A stretch of 64,000 bases of DNA from Streptomyces sp. NBC_01497 (GTDB taxonomy: Bacteria > Actinomycetota > Actinomycetes > Streptomycetales > Streptomycetaceae). The stretch is from assembly GCF_036250695.1 (NCBI RefSeq), contig NZ_CP109428.1:62001-126000 (forward strand). The letters are read 5' to 3'. Shown here piece by piece: positions 19,495 through 28,575 of this stretch. The notes under the pieces are model-generated. The model did not search any database. It had not been told where the DNA came from and saw only the letters and a program-made list of their open reading frames with translations. Position 1 is the first letter of the stretch. Every line of letters starts with the position of its first letter. The translations under genes were made by a program, and so were the position numbers.

Positions 19495-19765
19495 CTCCGC
19501 ACTGCACCAGAGGCCCTGCCTTCATGCACGGTCACAACCAGATTCAGCCGACCCGGCAGCCACTTTCGATCACACCGCACTCAGGATCGATAGGACAACG
19601 GCTTCCCAGCGCAAGGCAGGCGAGGCGTCACCATGCTCGTCAGGTGCGCGTAGATACGCTCCGGCCCGTCCCGAGACCGAACGAAACCCTACGGGTCCGA
19701 CCACGCACAATGACGCCTCTCTCTTGTGAGCCTATCCGCGGGGCTGCGGAAGCGAGGCCAGAGGG

Positions 19766-20902
19766 TCAGGACGCGGCGATCCCCTCGCCGCCAACAGCGT
19801 TCGGCACAGTTGCCGAGCCGATCTTCGTGAGCGAGCCATTCGCGTGGACACTGAACTCGTCCACGCCCCCCGCGACACCGGTCTGCACATAAAGGAACCT
19901 GCCGTCAGGGCTGACAGTAAGGTCCACGGTGCCCGCGCCCGCGGGGGTGTTCCCGATCTCCTTAAGCTGCCCGCGGCTCTGCTCGAAGCCGGAGAGGGTA
20001 CTGCTGCCCGCGTTCGCGGCGAAGAAGAAGTTGCCATCCCTGACCACCCAGCAGGTGCCCTTCTGGCCCGTCGCGGCCTGGTCATCCTTCGTGAGCGAGC
20101 CGTTACGGCCTACGGTGAAGGTGTCCAGGGAATTCGTACCGGCGTCCGCGACCACGGTGTGACCCTTGGCGTCGAACGCCAGCGCGAAGGGGACTTCGCC
20201 CCCCGTCAGGGTTGTCACGGTCGGTTTGGCCGTAAGGCCGCCGAGCAGGTCAACGTTGAAGACCGTCAGGCTACCGTTCCCCTTGCCCGCAACCACAAGC
20301 TTCGAGCCGTCGGGGGTGAACGACACCTGTCCGGGGGTGCCGTCACCCTGGGACCCCAGGGAACGGTGCCAAGACGGCACGGTCACGAGGTGGCCAGCAA
20401 CGTTGAGGTAGCCCTGCACGGACCCGCCGTTTAGGGCGTTCAGCACATACACGCTGCCGCCGTGCACGGTCACGCTCACCGGGAACGACCCTCCGGTGGA
20501 GACGACTTGTTCGCGAATGAGCCGGTCACCGCGGACAGAGAACACAGTAAGCGTGTCGCTACCCGCGTTGACCACGTAGAGGCGCTGGTGAGCCTTGTCG
20601 TACGCCAGAGAGCCCTGCGAAGCAAGGTGGTCGGCCCCGGTACCGTCCTCCTGGCCGCCAAGACCGCCCGTCGCGTAGACGCCCGCCTTAGTTAGCGATC
20701 CATCCGCAGCCCGGTCGTAGGTGACGACGGCGTTCCCCTGCACGTCATCGTTCTGCACGAAGAGCGCACCATCCGCCGAGGCCGTGCGTGAAGGGGAGTT
20801 GTGCTGAGGCGTGTGCGCGGAAGCAGGCGCCGCGAACAGGGCCACCGAGGCCAGGACCGTAACAGAGGCGCCGGCTAGGCGCGCGACAGGCTGCTTTCGC
20901 AT
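19766..20902 (-). CDS. Secreted beta-propeller (lactonase / YVTN-like) protein
   Basis: The start is an ATG at 20902 with AAGGAA about 7 nt upstream; the product is 378 aa. The N-terminus MRKQPVARLAG followed by a hydrophobic stretch and FAAPASAHTP is a classical Sec signal peptide with an AxA cleavage site. The mature part is built of repeated ~45-residue blades such as GSLAYDKAHQRLYVVNAGSD and VSFTPDGSKLVVAGKGNGSL. This matches the lactonase/6-phosphogluconolactonase-like seven-bladed propeller family. The substrate is unknown and enzymatic activity is not certain. It is divergent from the ECF sigma gene at 21356. Confidence 0.82.
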   Translation of the reverse strand: MRKQPVARLAGASVTVLASVALFAAPASAHTPQHNSPSRTASADGALFVQNDDVQGNAVVTYDRAADGSLTKAGVYATGGLGGQEDGTGADHLASQGSLAYDKAHQRLYVVNAGSDTLTVFSVRGDRLIREQVVSTGGSFPVSVTVHGGSVYVLNALNGGSVQGYLNVAGHLVTVPSWHRSLGSQGDGTPGQVSFTPDGSKLVVAGKGNGSLTVFNVDLLGGLTAKPTVTTLTGGEVPFALAFDAKGHTVVADAGTNSLDTFTVGRNGSLTKDDQAATGQKGTCWVVRDGNFFFAANAGSSTLSGFEQSRGQLKEIGNTPAGAGTVDLTVSPDGRFLYVQTGVAGGVDEFSVHANGSLTKIGSATVPNAVGGEGIAAS

Positions 20903-21355
20903 GATGTGTTTCCTTAACGAGCGGGGCGAGAGTGGTCGCCTGGTGCAGGACGGGGTCTCTTGACCCTGTCGCACCTTTCGTGACCGGGAAGCTCAGACTC
21001 TTACTCAAGACGCGCCTTACGAGGAAGTGACAGACTCTCTGACCAGACATGGCCGTGCCGTGCCGCCCCCTCGACCTGTGAATCAGCAGCCAGGCCGTGG
21101 GGCGCGTGGCGCAAGTGCCGACTACTGCAACGCCTCAAGCTCGGGCGGCGACGCGTGGGCCGCCCGACGGTCACGTCCTGTCCCCTCGTCTTCCGGTGGA
21201 AGAGCCTGTCTGCATGGCTGTCCTACTCAGGCAGCCAAATTCAGCAGGCAATCGATGCCCCCACGGCCTGCGGCCGCTCGCGACCTCGGGGGGCCAGGCG
21301 GACGAGGAGGCAACGACCGCCAGCCGCAACCCGCGACGGCGGCTAATCCCGGCCT

Positions 21356-22012
21356 GTGAACGTCCTGCGGCTGGTCGCGGGCGACCGGCAGCGCGCCGAG
21401 GACGTCGTGCAGGAGACGCTCATCCGCGCCTGGAAGAACGCCGGTCAACTCGATCCGGCGGCCGGCTCCGTGCGGCCCTGGCTGGTAACGGTCGCACGCC
21501 GTATCGTCATCGACGGCCACCGGAGCAGGCAGGCCCGGCCGCAGGAGGCCGGCCCGTCGCCGCTCGAGATAATGCCCGCGGAGGACGAGATCGACAAGGC
21601 GCTTTGGCTGATGACGCTCTCGGACGCGCTCGAAGACCTGACACCCGCACACCGCGAAGTACTCATCGAGACGTACTTCAAGGGGCGGACGGTCAACGAG
21701 GCGGCCGAGACGCTCGGCATTCCCAGTGGAACGGTGCGCTCAAGGGTGTTCTACGCGCTCCGCTCCATGAAACTCGCGCTGGAGGAGACAGGGTTCAACA
21801 CGAAGGCACGGGACTGCCGTGGGAGTTGCTGCCGCCCAACCGGTCCGAGACCAGAAAGCCCTCACCTGAATGCGACGGCGCGGGTTCTGGGCCTGCCCGC
21901 CAAAGACCCATGGCCCGATCCCGCACATCGCACGACGAACCGGACGGCGCCGGATGTCACATCTACCCTGGTGCAGAAGGCTCCAATGTGTAGACCTGCT
22001 GGAAGTCCTTAA
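21356..22012 (+). CDS. ECF sigma factor, N-terminus incomplete
   Basis: Extracytoplasmic-function sigma-70 factor. Region 2 begins abruptly at NVLRLVAGDRQRAEDVVQET, so about 25 residues of a normal N-terminus are missing. Region 4 is clear (EDLTPAHREVLIETYFKGRT, then GIPSGTVRSRVFYALRSMKL). After about residue 145 the sequence becomes unlike the family (Cys/Pro/Arg-rich), as if the natural end was lost. No anti-sigma gene follows. It is probably a damaged gene, although a start further upstream could exist in another frame. It lies beside the secreted beta-propeller gene in divergent orientation. Confidence 0.7.
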   Translation: MNVLRLVAGDRQRAEDVVQETLIRAWKNAGQLDPAAGSVRPWLVTVARRIVIDGHRSRQARPQEAGPSPLEIMPAEDEIDKALWLMTLSDALEDLTPAHREVLIETYFKGRTVNEAAETLGIPSGTVRSRVFYALRSMKLALEETGFNTKARDCRGSCCRPTGPRPESPHLNATARVLGLPAKDPWPDPAHRTTNRTAPDVTSTLVQKAPMCRPAGSP

Positions 22013-22156
22013 AGACTGAAAGGGATCCAACGGTGCCGGCCGGTGCCAACGGACTAGCTTCCGACAGAGCGGCACAACTAATACGCGGTCCTCACGAGCA
22101 AGGAATAACAACCACGGGCGCAGGACGTCTACTCGAAGAAAAACACTGAGGCTTTT

Positions 22157-22926
22157 TCAACCTGCGGTTGAGCTGGCGTGATGCAGGGTGAGTACGGCCT
22201 GGACGAGGCCGGTGATGCGAGTGGTCGAGCAGCGAAGTTTGCGGAGTAGTCGCCAGGACTTGAGGGTGGCCATGGCTTGCTCGACGAGGGCTCGGATCTT
22301 GGCCTGAGATCGGTTCACGGCCTGCTGACCGGCGGAGTGAGCCTCCCATCGGCCGCGGAAGGGGACCCGGGTCGTGCCGCCGGCGCCGTGGTAGTCCTTG
22401 TCCGCCCAGCAGGGGGGTGGGCCTGGGCAAGAGCATCGATGATGCCGTGTTCCCGGGCTGCGCGAACGTCGTGGACGGCCCCAGGCAGTGCCGGCGAGGC
22501 CCACAGCAGCCGGCCGAACGGGTCGGCGATGACCTGCACGTTCATGCCGTGTCTCTTGTGCTTGCCGGAGTAGCAGGGCCGGTCGGCAGCGATCCGGTCG
22601 ATGGGCAGGAGAGTCCCGTCGAGCAGGACGTAAGCCTTCGTCGATGCGGCTTGGACAGCCTCGTCGAGGGTCGGTGCGAGGGCGGCCAGGAGGTCGACGG
22701 CCTCGCTGATGTAGCGGTAGACCGTGCTCGTCCCCATCTCGAAACCCGCTGCGAGCTGGGCGTACGTAGTCCCGTTGCGCAGATGCGCCACCACCAGCAG
22801 AGCTTGACGGCCGACCGATAGCCGGCGCCAGCGGCTTCCGATCCGGCGACGGTGTTCGCGCAGACGAGTGGCGAGGTACGTCAAGGACCGACTGGACACG
22901 TCCAGCCCGCACCGGTAGACAAGCAC
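22157..22926 (-). CDS. IS5-family transposase (copy A1, -1 frameshift)
   Basis: Helix-turn-helix plus DDE transposase. The first frame starts at a GTG at 22926 and runs through RNGTTYAQLAAGFEMGTSTV, LLDGTLLPIDRIAADRPCYS, HKRHGMNVQVIADPFGRLLW and ALPGAVHDVRAAREHGI. At a run of six C in GCCCACCCCCCTGC (near 22,410, minus strand) a -1 slip gives CWADKDYHGAGGTTRVPF and the C-terminus RLLRKLRCSTTRITGLVQAV. The identical arrangement in the copy at 59.5 kb suggests it is the normal expression mode. The start codon sits directly behind a 14-bp hairpin. Confidence 0.85.
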
Positions 22927-22987
22927 GTGAAGCCTCTGGTGGGTATCGGGTGATCTTGGTCGTGAACCCGTCTACCAGAGGCTTCAC
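22927..22987 (-). promoter_or_regulatory. Hairpin directly upstream of the transposase start
   Basis: GTGAAGCCTCTGGT (22927-22940) and its exact complement (22974-22987) form a 14-bp stem that ends at the base before the GTG start at 22926. A transcript entering from outside would carry this stem across the ribosome-binding region. Comparable fold-back elements limit translation in other IS families; that role is inferred here. Confidence 0.6.
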
Positions 22988-23054
22988 TCATGTGTCGAAC
23001 CAACTGAGCCGCTACCGGGCGCAAGTTGGCAAAGGCTCACTACACGACTCAACG

Positions 23055-23820
23055 GAGGAAACATAATAATTGATGGCAAAACAGCCTTGGCAACAAGAGC
23101 CGGACGCGGCATCGGACGTGCCACGGCACTGGCCCTCTCGGACGCCGGTACTCCGTCGATTCTGGCGGCCAGGAGCGAGGCCGAGTTGCGGCAGACAACG
23201 GAATTAGTGAAAGCCCGCGGGGCCAAGGCATTGGATATTGTTGCGGACCTGACGAACCCGATCGCCCCCGCCCATGCAGTGGAGAAGGCTGTCAGTGGGT
23301 TCGGTCCGATCGACATCCTCGTCAACAACGCCGCAACGGTCGACCCGCTCGGCCCCAGCCAATCCCTGGACCCGACAGTGTGGGCTGCGGCCCTTGGTGT
23401 CGACGTGATCGCGCCCGCGTCACCGGCCCTTGCCCTCCCGCTCAACATGATCAAGGCCAGCTGGTGGCGGATCGTGAACGTCTCCAGTTCCATCGCCGCC
23501 AACCCGCGAGCGATGATCGGCGGGAATGCCTACGCGACCACGAAGGGAGGTCTCGAAGCTCACAACTAAACCTCGCGGCCGAGCTCAAAGGCACCGGCGT
23601 GACCGCGAACGTTTACCGCCCCGGGTCCGTGGACACGGCGATGCGAGCACTTATCCGCATTGAGGGCGAAGGCAAGGTGAGTGCTGCCACCCACGCACGG
23701 TTCATCAGGAACCTCGCGGACAAGGCTCCCATTACACCCGATCATTCAGCCGGAGCGCTCGTCGAACGTATGGCCGGTGAGACCGCCGGGGAGGCCTGGG
23801 ACGTCGCCGACTCCCTCTGA
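23055..23820 (+). pseudogene. Short-chain dehydrogenase (SDR), frameshifted
   Basis: The frame GKTALATRAGRGIGRATALA is the nucleotide-binding start of an SDR, with Gly changed to Arg in the usual TGxxxGIG motif. DILVNNAATVDPLG and the catalytic region VNVSSSIAANP...YATTKGG follow. A deletion at about 23567 shifts the frame, which resumes as LNLAAELKGTGVTANVYRPG to the stop at 23820. There is no normal start codon next to the GGAGG at 23052-23056; the first codons read ATA ATA ATT. It is therefore damaged at both the start and the middle. It lies immediately beyond IS copy A1. Confidence 0.8.
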
Positions 23821-25253
23821 GGCCAACAGTTGCGAAAACGGCGCACCCCAGCCGTTGCAGGCGTCGATGTCTGCGACGAGTTTCGCCGTCCCGACGCAGT
23901 CGATCTGGTCTCGTCTGACTTGATCTGTTCCAATCGATTCGTTTGATGTTTCAGTTAACCTGATCCATGCATGGGGCAGTTGTTCAATCTCAGCGCCTGT
24001 AGCTCTTTCGCACGGATCGACGCTCGTCCGACTGTCATCCAGGCAGTCTCGAGGAGGGGGCTGGGGGCCTCGGACTCCGCATCCGACGCGGCCGAAGGGA
24101 AATCGTGCGGACGGTCTGTGAGGGCCTCGCATGCGGACTGTTCGCATATGGTGGCGAGAACAACCGTGTCTACTTGCTTGCGGACTTCCACCGAAGGCTG
24201 CCACCTCCAAACCGGTCAACTCGCCCAAGGACGTCAGCTGCAGCAGACGCCTTAGCGTTCGCACGACATCTGGCCGATCGGTGATCGAGGGTGTGGAGCT
24301 CGGGAGGCGCAACCGTGCGAGATCTGCGTGAGCACCCGGTTGTGCCGGCTGACGGGCTGGGGCAGCTACGGAAACGGGCTAGAGCGCTGGCAAGCGAGGT
24401 TCCGGGATCAGGCCCTCCGAGGTGTCCGCGACCAGGCGTCTCCATCGGCACCCGGTCACGGCCTGGTTAGCTGACCCTGCGTCGAGCAGTCGTTTCGCAT
24501 CGTCGAGGCGACAGGTGCCGCGCCGGGGGCACTGCGGCAGTTGTCCTCCCTTTACCACGGTGTAGCTGATCATAATGTTGCGGGGCCCCGAGCTAACGCC
24601 CACCGCTTTCACGCGCGACACCAGCCTTCCGGGGGCCCGGTGGGATTCATGAGGTTAACCCATCTCTTATCGCGAATTTAACATCATTTAAATTCTCCTT
24701 GCCGGCCGCCGTGAATTTCCCATCAAAGTCAATGTGGTACTGTTTTCATACCAGAAGTGTCTGGAAGGTTGCTACCGACCACAAAACGTCACGGAATCGG
24801 GCTCATAAGCTTCCTACGGAGATCCGGGAGTGAAGGCCGTCCATCTGGCAACCGTGGCCCAGGCCCACTCTGCTTCACTCCAGCACCGCAAGAGTGCGGG
24901 CGCCGTCCGGTCGACCCCGCACACGCCTCGCCCACGCTAATGCCTTTTAGTGAGCGCCCCGCCGCAGTGCCCCCACTCGGCCACTTCGGCACGACCGTCG
25001 AGGACTGTCGACACCAACGTCACACGATGCTCAACACCGCTCCATCTTCAAGCGTTTCATAAACCCGAAACCCCCGGCCCCCTGCGCTGTGCGTTTCGCG
25101 GGCTCCCCTCCCCCAGAGTGCAGAGAACCGGATCGGCCATCAGGTGGGAACCACCAGGCCCTGTCCCCGACAAGACGCTCCAGGTACTCGGATTGCGATC
25201 AAGCCAAGGAACGATCATGACTCGCCCCTTGAAAGTCCGCGCGACGGGACCAC
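23821..25253. other. Long stretch without a recognised gene
   Basis: Several short frames exist on both strands but none resembles a known protein. The 24655-24760 part is AT-rich compared with its surroundings and holds an imperfect palindrome (TGGTACTGTTTTCATACCA, about 24733-24751), so it could be a promoter/operator region. The last part precedes the TetR gene. GGACC-ACAT-GGTCC at about 25247-25260 overlaps its start. Confidence 0.4.
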
Positions 25254-25916
25254 ATGGTCCACATGGATTACACTCCCCACATGAGTGATAGCGGACCGGA
25301 GGAGCGCTCCGCGCGGCTGACAATCCGCGGAACGGCCACCCGCGACCGGATCGTCTCGGTGGCTACAGAGCTGATGTATGTCCAAGGCGTCGCCGGCACC
25401 AGCCTGGACGATGTGATGAGGGCCAGTGGTACAGGAAAGTCGCAGATATACCACTACTTCTCCGACAAGAACGCACTGATCGAAGAGGTCGTCGCAGAGC
25501 AGGTGGCGCGCGTTCTGCGCTTGCAGAAGTCACTCCTGCGCCATGCCGACTCGATGCACGGCCTGGAGCAGTGGCGAGACGCCATCGTACGGCTCAACGT
25601 CGCCCGCCAGGGAGCCTACGGGTGCCCTCTCGGATCGCTCGTTAGCGAACTGTCGGAACACTCCGAATGTGCCCGGTCCACCCTCGCCAGCGGCTACGCC
25701 ACCTGGGACTCATACCTGGCCGACTGCTTCCAGCGGATGCAGGTCCGGGGCGAGCTCGCGGCGGAGGTCGACGTGGGCGGACTCGCCGTAAGCGTGCTTG
25801 CCGCGCTGCAAGGTGGACTGCTCCTTGCCCAGGTCACCGGAGATCCCAGCCGCCTGCAAACCGCTCTCGACATGGCACTGAGTCACGTACGTAAAAATTG
25901 CGTCGAGCTCGGATGA
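25254..25916 (+). CDS. TetR/AcrR-family transcriptional regulator
   Basis: A regulator of 220 aa. The N-terminal DNA-binding domain is standard: RDRIVSVATELMYVQGVAGT, then SLDDVMRASGTGKSQIYHYF (about residues 30-75). The C-terminal half is helical and would bind a ligand. Starts at 25254 (ATG), 25263 and 25281 are all in frame; none has a good ribosome-binding site, so the start is uncertain. A small inverted repeat (GGACC/GGTCC) overlaps the first start and could be its operator. The next gene on the same strand, after a MITE-like insertion, is the acyl-CoA-dehydrogenase-like enzyme at 26848, a plausible target. Confidence 0.88.
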   Translation: MVHMDYTPHMSDSGPEERSARLTIRGTATRDRIVSVATELMYVQGVAGTSLDDVMRASGTGKSQIYHYFSDKNALIEEVVAEQVARVLRLQKSLLRHADSMHGLEQWRDAIVRLNVARQGAYGCPLGSLVSELSEHSECARSTLASGYATWDSYLADCFQRMQVRGELAAEVDVGGLAVSVLAALQGGLLLAQVTGDPSRLQTALDMALSHVRKNCVELG

Positions 25917-26053
25917 ACAGCGAGTAGATGAGCTCGTGATCGGCTCCCTCTAACTGTCGAAGGCCCCTCCTCCGCCAGAGTCCAGGCACTGTGCACAAAG
26001 AGGGGCAGTGCTCCGCCGTCGGCCGTCCGCCGTCGGCTGGGTGTCGGAGCTGG
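25917..26053. other. Intergenic segment before the MITE copy
   Basis: No gene. It separates the TetR gene from MITE copy A. Confidence 0.4.
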
Positions 26054-26213
26054 CTAAGGGCTGTCCCGTAACCCTGGACACCGCTTGCCGATGCCCGGTT
26101 CGACCTACTTGTTCAGGATCCGGTTGAGGCCGCGATTCGGGGCGCAACCGGACAACCAGATCTGCTTGTGGTGACCTACCGACCTCCGCCCTGAGTTACG
26201 GGACAACGCTTAG
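26054..26213 (+). repeat. MITE-like repeat, copy A
   Basis: A 160-bp element with ends CTAAGGGCTGTCCCGTAAC and the complement of CTAAGCGTTGTCCCGTAAC. The interior has conserved blocks (CCGCTTGCCGATGCCCGGTT, CAGATCTGCTTGTGGTGACC). There is no coding capacity. Four other full copies are at 44450, 45226, 47188 and 48748. Confidence 0.85.
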
Positions 26214-26847
26214 GGCAGTGCCATACAAACAAAGAGGGATAGCACGTATACCCCCTGTTCCCTAACCCGGCATGAATCGACCATTGCAGGCCTCGAGGCA
26301 CCTCAAGAGAGGCTTCAGCGCAGGCTGCCCGCCCGACTGAGACAGCCCTCATTAAGCCGGTCTCACTATGCAGGCGGGGACCGCCAAGTTACGGCGCCAA
26401 GCAAGTGCCATGGGCTACGCACGCCGACGCTGGAGAGCCGCCGCACCCTGACCGCACCGTATCGGGCCCTCGAACCTATCCGGCAGGACAGCAACCCCTG
26501 GGCACTTGAGAGTCCTGCGCCGGGACCCGGATTCGCGCCGAGTCGCCCACATCCCAACAAACCAGAAAATGGCCACGCCGGCCGAGCCCACGGCGACACG
26601 AATTCGTTTTCTGAATCGGCCGAAACCAGCCTGAAGGGGCGGTCCGTTGGGCCGACCATCGCTGCACCCGTACGCCAGCACGCATAGTGGCGTTGGAGAG
26701 GTGAGTCGGGACACAGCCTCAGGCCCGGATGACGACGGCTGCCCAAGGACGCGCCCGCAGTTGTCGACTCATCCGCCCAGCCAGCTGGCCAAACCGTTCT
26801 TCAGCTCCACTGCCCTGATCACCCTCATCACTTCACAAGGAGTAATC
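26214..26847. other. Upstream region of the 26848 gene
   Basis: The frame of the 26848 gene is open far upstream, but the conserved protein and the ribosome-binding site place the start at 26848. No other gene was recognised. A promoter is expected here; no clear -35/-10 pair was assigned. Confidence 0.4.
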
Positions 26848-28056
26848 ATGGCCGAGCGGCCCCCTGCCCCCGGACCCTTGCCCGAATCAAACCCCTCCAA
26901 GCTCAAGGCGCCGCTGGGTGACCCGCTCAACTTGCCGACCCAGCTGCGGCCGGCAATCGAAGCTGCCGCCGACGAAATCGATAGGACCAGCGAGATTCCG
27001 GCGGACCTTTACGAGACATTGCGCGATGCAGGGGCCTTCAGTCTGCTCACGCCACGCGAACTGGGCGGCTTTGAGGTCACGCAGCCACAGTCCATGACCA
27101 TCTACGAGGAACTTGGTCGCATCGATGCCTCGGTAGCCTGGGTGGTGTGGAATGCCAACTTCGGCTTTCTTGGCGCATTGCTTCAGGAATCTGGCGTAGC
27201 ACGGCTCTGGAAGGACGGCCGGGCGCCGAGTTTCGCGAACTCGGGCATCATGGCCAGCGCAGAGCCAGTCGAGGGAGGCTACCGGGTCAGTGGGGCGTGG
27301 AAGATTCTGAGCGGCCTACTCCGTGCGGACTGGCTCGTGGGGCTGGCGACGGTCACCCAGAACGGCGTGCCGGTCACCACGGACGCCGGCGAACCCGACG
27401 TGCGCCTGATGACCATCCCAACGGACCAGTTGACAGTCGAGCCAACTTGGAAAGTTTCCGGCATGCGCGGTTCGGGCAGCCACGATGCCCACGCCAAGGA
27501 CATCGCGGTCCCCGCCGACCTCTTGATCCCTCTCGAGGCATCAGCTCGGATTGACAGGCCACTTTACCGGGGCTTCGTAGTCAACCTGATCTTCGCTGGC
27601 TGCGCCCCTGTGGTACTCGGTGTCGCCCAGGCTGCCATCGACGAGGTAGTCCGCCTGATGCAGACCAAGACGAGCCACGCCGGGGGAACTCTCGCAGACT
27701 CGCCTCGCGTTCAGTTGACCATCGCAAAATCCGAGGCAGCCCTGCATGCAGCACGCCTGCTCTTTTATAAGGCGACAGATTCTCTCCAGCTCGCATCCGA
27801 ACGGAACGAACCCGTAAGCGTCGCGCAACGCGCAGCACTCCGCGCGGCCATGACTCACGCTGGCGAGACAAGTCGCGAAGCACTGACTGCGATGTACACG
27901 CTGGCGAGCTCAACGGCACTCTACTCTGGAAACCGAATTGAGCGATTGTTCCGCGACGGCATCGCAGCCTGCCAGCACATCAACTTCTCACCCATCTACA
28001 TGGAGGCTGCTGGACGAATCCGCCTGGGCCGCGAGGCGGGGGTGGGCTTCATGTAA
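26848..28056 (+). CDS. Acyl-CoA-dehydrogenase-like flavin monooxygenase
   Basis: A protein of 402 aa. The ATG at 26848 follows AAGGAG at 5 nt, a strong start. It has the fold of the acyl-CoA dehydrogenase superfamily: an N-terminal helical part (RPAIEAAADEIDRTSEIPAD), a central beta domain (GGYRVSGAWKILSGLLRADW, then VSGMRGSGSHDAHAKDIAVP) and a C-terminal four-helix part with the arginine-rich end SGNRIERLFRDGIAACQHIN. The WKxSGMRGSGS block and the RLFRDG end are typical of group D two-component flavin-dependent hydroxylases (HsaA, DszC and antibiotic-tailoring relatives) rather than true dehydrogenases. It would need a separate flavin reductase, which is not seen here. A second member is at 57992-59188. 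Confidence 0.82.
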   Translation: MAERPPAPGPLPESNPSKLKAPLGDPLNLPTQLRPAIEAAADEIDRTSEIPADLYETLRDAGAFSLLTPRELGGFEVTQPQSMTIYEELGRIDASVAWVVWNANFGFLGALLQESGVARLWKDGRAPSFANSGIMASAEPVEGGYRVSGAWKILSGLLRADWLVGLATVTQNGVPVTTDAGEPDVRLMTIPTDQLTVEPTWKVSGMRGSGSHDAHAKDIAVPADLLIPLEASARIDRPLYRGFVVNLIFAGCAPVVLGVAQAAIDEVVRLMQTKTSHAGGTLADSPRVQLTIAKSEAALHAARLLFYKATDSLQLASERNEPVSVAQRAALRAAMTHAGETSREALTAMYTLASSTALYSGNRIERLFRDGIAACQHINFSPIYMEAAGRIRLGREAGVGFM

Positions 28057-28104
28057 AAACACATTCTCCACCCCTTCCCAGCCCACGGGTCTCACGGTTC
28101 TACC

Positions 28105-28321
28105 GCATGGTCGATGCCGCATGCATGTGAATCAGGCCGTCGCGCTCGCCGGCGTCGACCCCGGCCTGCTTGACCCAGTCACGCACCGCGGTCTCGGTCA
28201 GGTCGAAGCCGTTGGCGATCCGGCCGACCGTGCGGTCACCACGCCGGCACAGGTGAACGATCTCCGCCTTGAACTACGGCGTGAACGAGCGGCGAGGGCG
28301 AGACTTCTTCTTGCCCATGCT
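28105..28321 (-). pseudogene. IS3-family OrfA remnant with nonsense codon
   Basis: The minus strand reads MGKKKSRPRRSFTP, then an in-frame TAG where the family has Glu, then FKAEIVHLCRRGDRTVGRIA and LTETAVRDWVKQAGVDAGER. This is the helix-turn-helix protein of IS3 elements. No OrfB follows, so it is a fragment as well as nonsense-mutated. The stretch 28322-28575 holds nothing recognisable. Confidence 0.75.
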
Positions 28322-28575
28322 CTGCCTGATGGACATCCCCCCAGGGGCAGAACCCCCTGACCTCGAATGTCCGCCAAAGCGGATCAAGCCCACTACCCGC
28401 ACGAGCTGCCCTCGCGTAGGCCATGGGATCGATATAGGACTCGGACGCACTGGAGTGGGCATTTGGCTATCGGAGGGTGGGCTGCTCACCTCGCTGAGGT
28501 TGCAGGACGAGGCGACCGCCCGAGGCGGCCGGAGCCGAGACAACCTCGAGGCGGTCACCGTCTTTGGTGCGCTTC

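Larger units (their letters stand above)
22147..23039 (-). mobile_element. IS5-family element, copy A1
   Basis: The element is about 893 bp with imperfect terminal repeats (TGAGGCTTTTTCAAC at one end, complement of TGAGCCTTTGCCAAC at the other). A copy differing by essentially one base (22855 versus 60162) lies at 59454-60345 in the same orientation. It contains a transposase read through a -1 slip. Confidence 0.85.

Noticed and set aside
22157..22987. 276-codon continuous frame across the IS5-A transposase
   Set aside because: Only its last ~90 codons are real transposase; the first two-thirds are out of frame with the conserved N-terminal and DDE blocks.
24379..24621. 80-codon minus-strand frame starting with GTG
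   Set aside because: No motif, no good start, and nothing in the neighbourhood supports it.
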